DNA of 64,000 bases from Nostoc sp. ATCC 53789 (GTDB taxonomy: Bacteria > Cyanobacteriota > Cyanobacteriia > Cyanobacteriales > Nostocaceae), in the NCBI RefSeq assembly GCF_009873495.1, contig NZ_CP046703.1, positions 7,126,001-7,190,000 on the forward strand. Reading direction: 5' to 3'. How positions within the stretch are numbered: the first letter of the stretch is position 1; each line of letters starts with the position of its first letter. A program made the translations under genes and the position numbers. Below the pieces are notes generated by a model, which was not told the origin of the DNA, did not search any database, and saw nothing but the letters and a program-made list of their open reading frames with translations. This document shows, piece by piece, positions 62,764 to 64,000 of this stretch.

Positions 62764-64000
62764 ATGAAACTCAAATCACTTACTCTTACACTTTTAACTG
62801 TTTGCATTGCTGCCGTTTCTGCACCAAAATCAGCCGAAGCTGCAAGCTTAACAGTAGTTGCCGATGGTCTTAGTAATCCCCGTGGAATCGGTTTTGATCG
62901 TAGTGGCAATCTTTATGTTACAGAAAGTGGTTCTGGCGGTGACGGAAAAGATGGAAGATGTATTCCATCACCTAGCGCCGGGTTTATTCCCTTATGTGCT
63001 GGTCAGAATGGCTCCCTGCTCAAAATTGCTCAGGATGGTACAAAAACAAGTATTATTTCAAATCTAACTTCTTTAGCATTATCGCCTTCTGGAGAACAAG
63101 CAGCCGGGCCTGCGGATATCAAATTTGATTCTCTCGGTAACGCTTATCTTTTAACAGGTCTTGCAGGCGATCCAACCAATCGTGATACCGTTTTAAAATC
63201 GCCTGACCTTGGTAAATTATACAAAGTAGACTTAAGTACTGGTGGGTTGACAACCCTTGCCGATTTTGCAGCTTATGAAACTGCATTTAATCCTGATGGC
63301 ACTGATTTAATTTCCAACCCTTATGCCTTTGCAATTAAAGGTGACACTGCTTACATGGTTGATGGCGGTGGAAACACAATATATTCTGTAGGACTCGATG
63401 GCAGTGGTATTAATAATGTAGCCGCAGTTCCTCAGAAACTAATAGATAGAAATAAACTTGAATTTCCTGATCTTGGGCCGAGTGTAGATCCATCTGCGCT
63501 TCCAATAACCCAGCAATCAGTACCGACTGGAATTGCGATCGCTCCAGATGGCAGTTTAACAGTTAGTGAATACACTTATTTTCCTTATCCAGAAGGTGAA
63601 GCGCGGATCTTTAGCGTTGACCCCAACACCTTGCAATCAAATGTTATCGCCGATGGCTTTACACAGCTGACTGGCGTAGCTTATGACCCTGACGGCAATT
63701 TGTACGCCTTGCAACACATCAATAGTTCCGAATGGAAAGAAATTCAACAGGGCGGTATTATCACTGGTGATATTAGTGGTTCTTTGATCAAAATAGCCAC
63801 CGATGGAACTCGTGAAACAATCTGGAGTGGTGATGGACTAGAAGCCGCTTCTGGTATCACTTATGGCCCTGATGGTAATTTGTATATTGCAAACCGAGCC
63901 AGACTTGCAGGCACAGGACAAGTTATCAAGATTGATCCGAGAGTAACCAAAGTCCCCGAACCTACCTCTGCAATGGGTCTGATAGTAGCTGGTGCTTTAG
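62764..64000 (+). CDS. scyE: ScyE, exported ScyD/ScyE-family protein, cut by the window edge
   Basis: The frame is open from ATG 62764 to the window end (412 codons seen). The protein is a paralogue of ScyD: a near-identical signal peptide (MKLKSLTLTLLTVCIAAVSA), the same NHL-like repeats (IGFDRSGNLYVTES, VAYDPDGNLYALQ, ITYGPDGNLYIAN) and the start of a PEP-CTERM anchor (VPEPTSAMGLIVAGAL) at the very end. Only a few codons should be missing. ScyE is thought to work with ScyD in the periplasmic assembly of scytonemin. Gene duplication within the locus is evident. Confidence 0.93.
   Translation, partial: MKLKSLTLTLLTVCIAAVSAPKSAEAASLTVVADGLSNPRGIGFDRSGNLYVTESGSGGDGKDGRCIPSPSAGFIPLCAGQNGSLLKIAQDGTKTSIISNLTSLALSPSGEQAAGPADIKFDSLGNAYLLTGLAGDPTNRDTVLKSPDLGKLYKVDLSTGGLTTLADFAAYETAFNPDGTDLISNPYAFAIKGDTAYMVDGGGNTIYSVGLDGSGINNVAAVPQKLIDRNKLEFPDLGPSVDPSALPITQQSVPTGIAIAPDGSLTVSEYTYFPYPEGEARIFSVDPNTLQSNVIADGFTQLTGVAYDPDGNLYALQHINSSEWKEIQQGGIITGDISGSLIKIATDGTRETIWSGDGLEAASGITYGPDGNLYIANRARLAGTGQVIKIDPRVTKVPEPTSAMGLIVAGAL

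Overview
The window reads as chromosome of a filamentous, probably heterocyst-forming cyanobacterium close to Nostoc. The octamer GCGATCGC (HIP1) recurs throughout. Intergenic DNA is full of small inverted-repeat elements and GC-skewed minisatellites typical of Nostoc genomes. A devBCA exporter and a scytonemin locus are both present. I saw no tRNA, rRNA or CRISPR array.

Layout. 1-2.5 kb: the tail of a DUF928 protein, then a CHASE2-adenylate/guanylate cyclase-PilZ protein. 2.7-18 kb: scattered single genes, including small unknowns, a cupin coupled to a PlsY-like/PEP-synthase-like fusion, gatA, a RodZ-like protein, an SDR enzyme divergent from an AraC regulator, a PadR regulator with a palindromic operator, a HAD phosphatase, a nagB-type deaminase, a K+ channel with two RCK domains, and a WGxxGxxG-type surface protein. 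19.4-22.8 kb: a DevBCA-type exporter on the minus strand.

25.1-43.3 kb is the most unusual region. It is a plus-strand polyketide/fatty-acid cluster: a PfaA/HglE-like synthase (KS-AT-ACP-ACP-KR-DH), a PfaB-like protein whose KS has Gln in place of Cys, a PfaD-type enoyl reductase, an AurF-like diiron protein, a 2Fe-2S ferredoxin, a free ACP, a PapA5-like acyltransferase, and a 625-residue protein with a TubC-type docking domain fused to a domain I do not recognise. The second ACP of the synthase has Ala in place of the phosphopantetheine Ser. Intergenic-type repeats are translated into its linkers. A plausible reading is a reduced, oxidised and esterified lipid or polyketide, perhaps exported by the nearby DevBCA system. 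The product is unknown to me. A decayed IS1182-type transposase marks the right edge.

44.7-51.5 kb: an ethylene-receptor-type histidine kinase next to a receiver-PAS-kinase, an ArgJ homologue, and an AAA ATPase with an altered Walker B motif. 51.7-64 kb: the scytonemin (UV sunscreen) locus. A PAS-rich histidine kinase and an AraC-type response regulator run leftward, divergent from scyA, scyB, scyC, scyD and a truncated scyE. The 2.1-kb divergent region holds three imperfect 38-39-bp direct repeats and a composite repeat element.

At least four families of small non-coding inverted-repeat elements are visible, several with clear target-site duplications. One has inserted in frame into the 3' end of scyD, adding 45 codons after the PEP-CTERM anchor.
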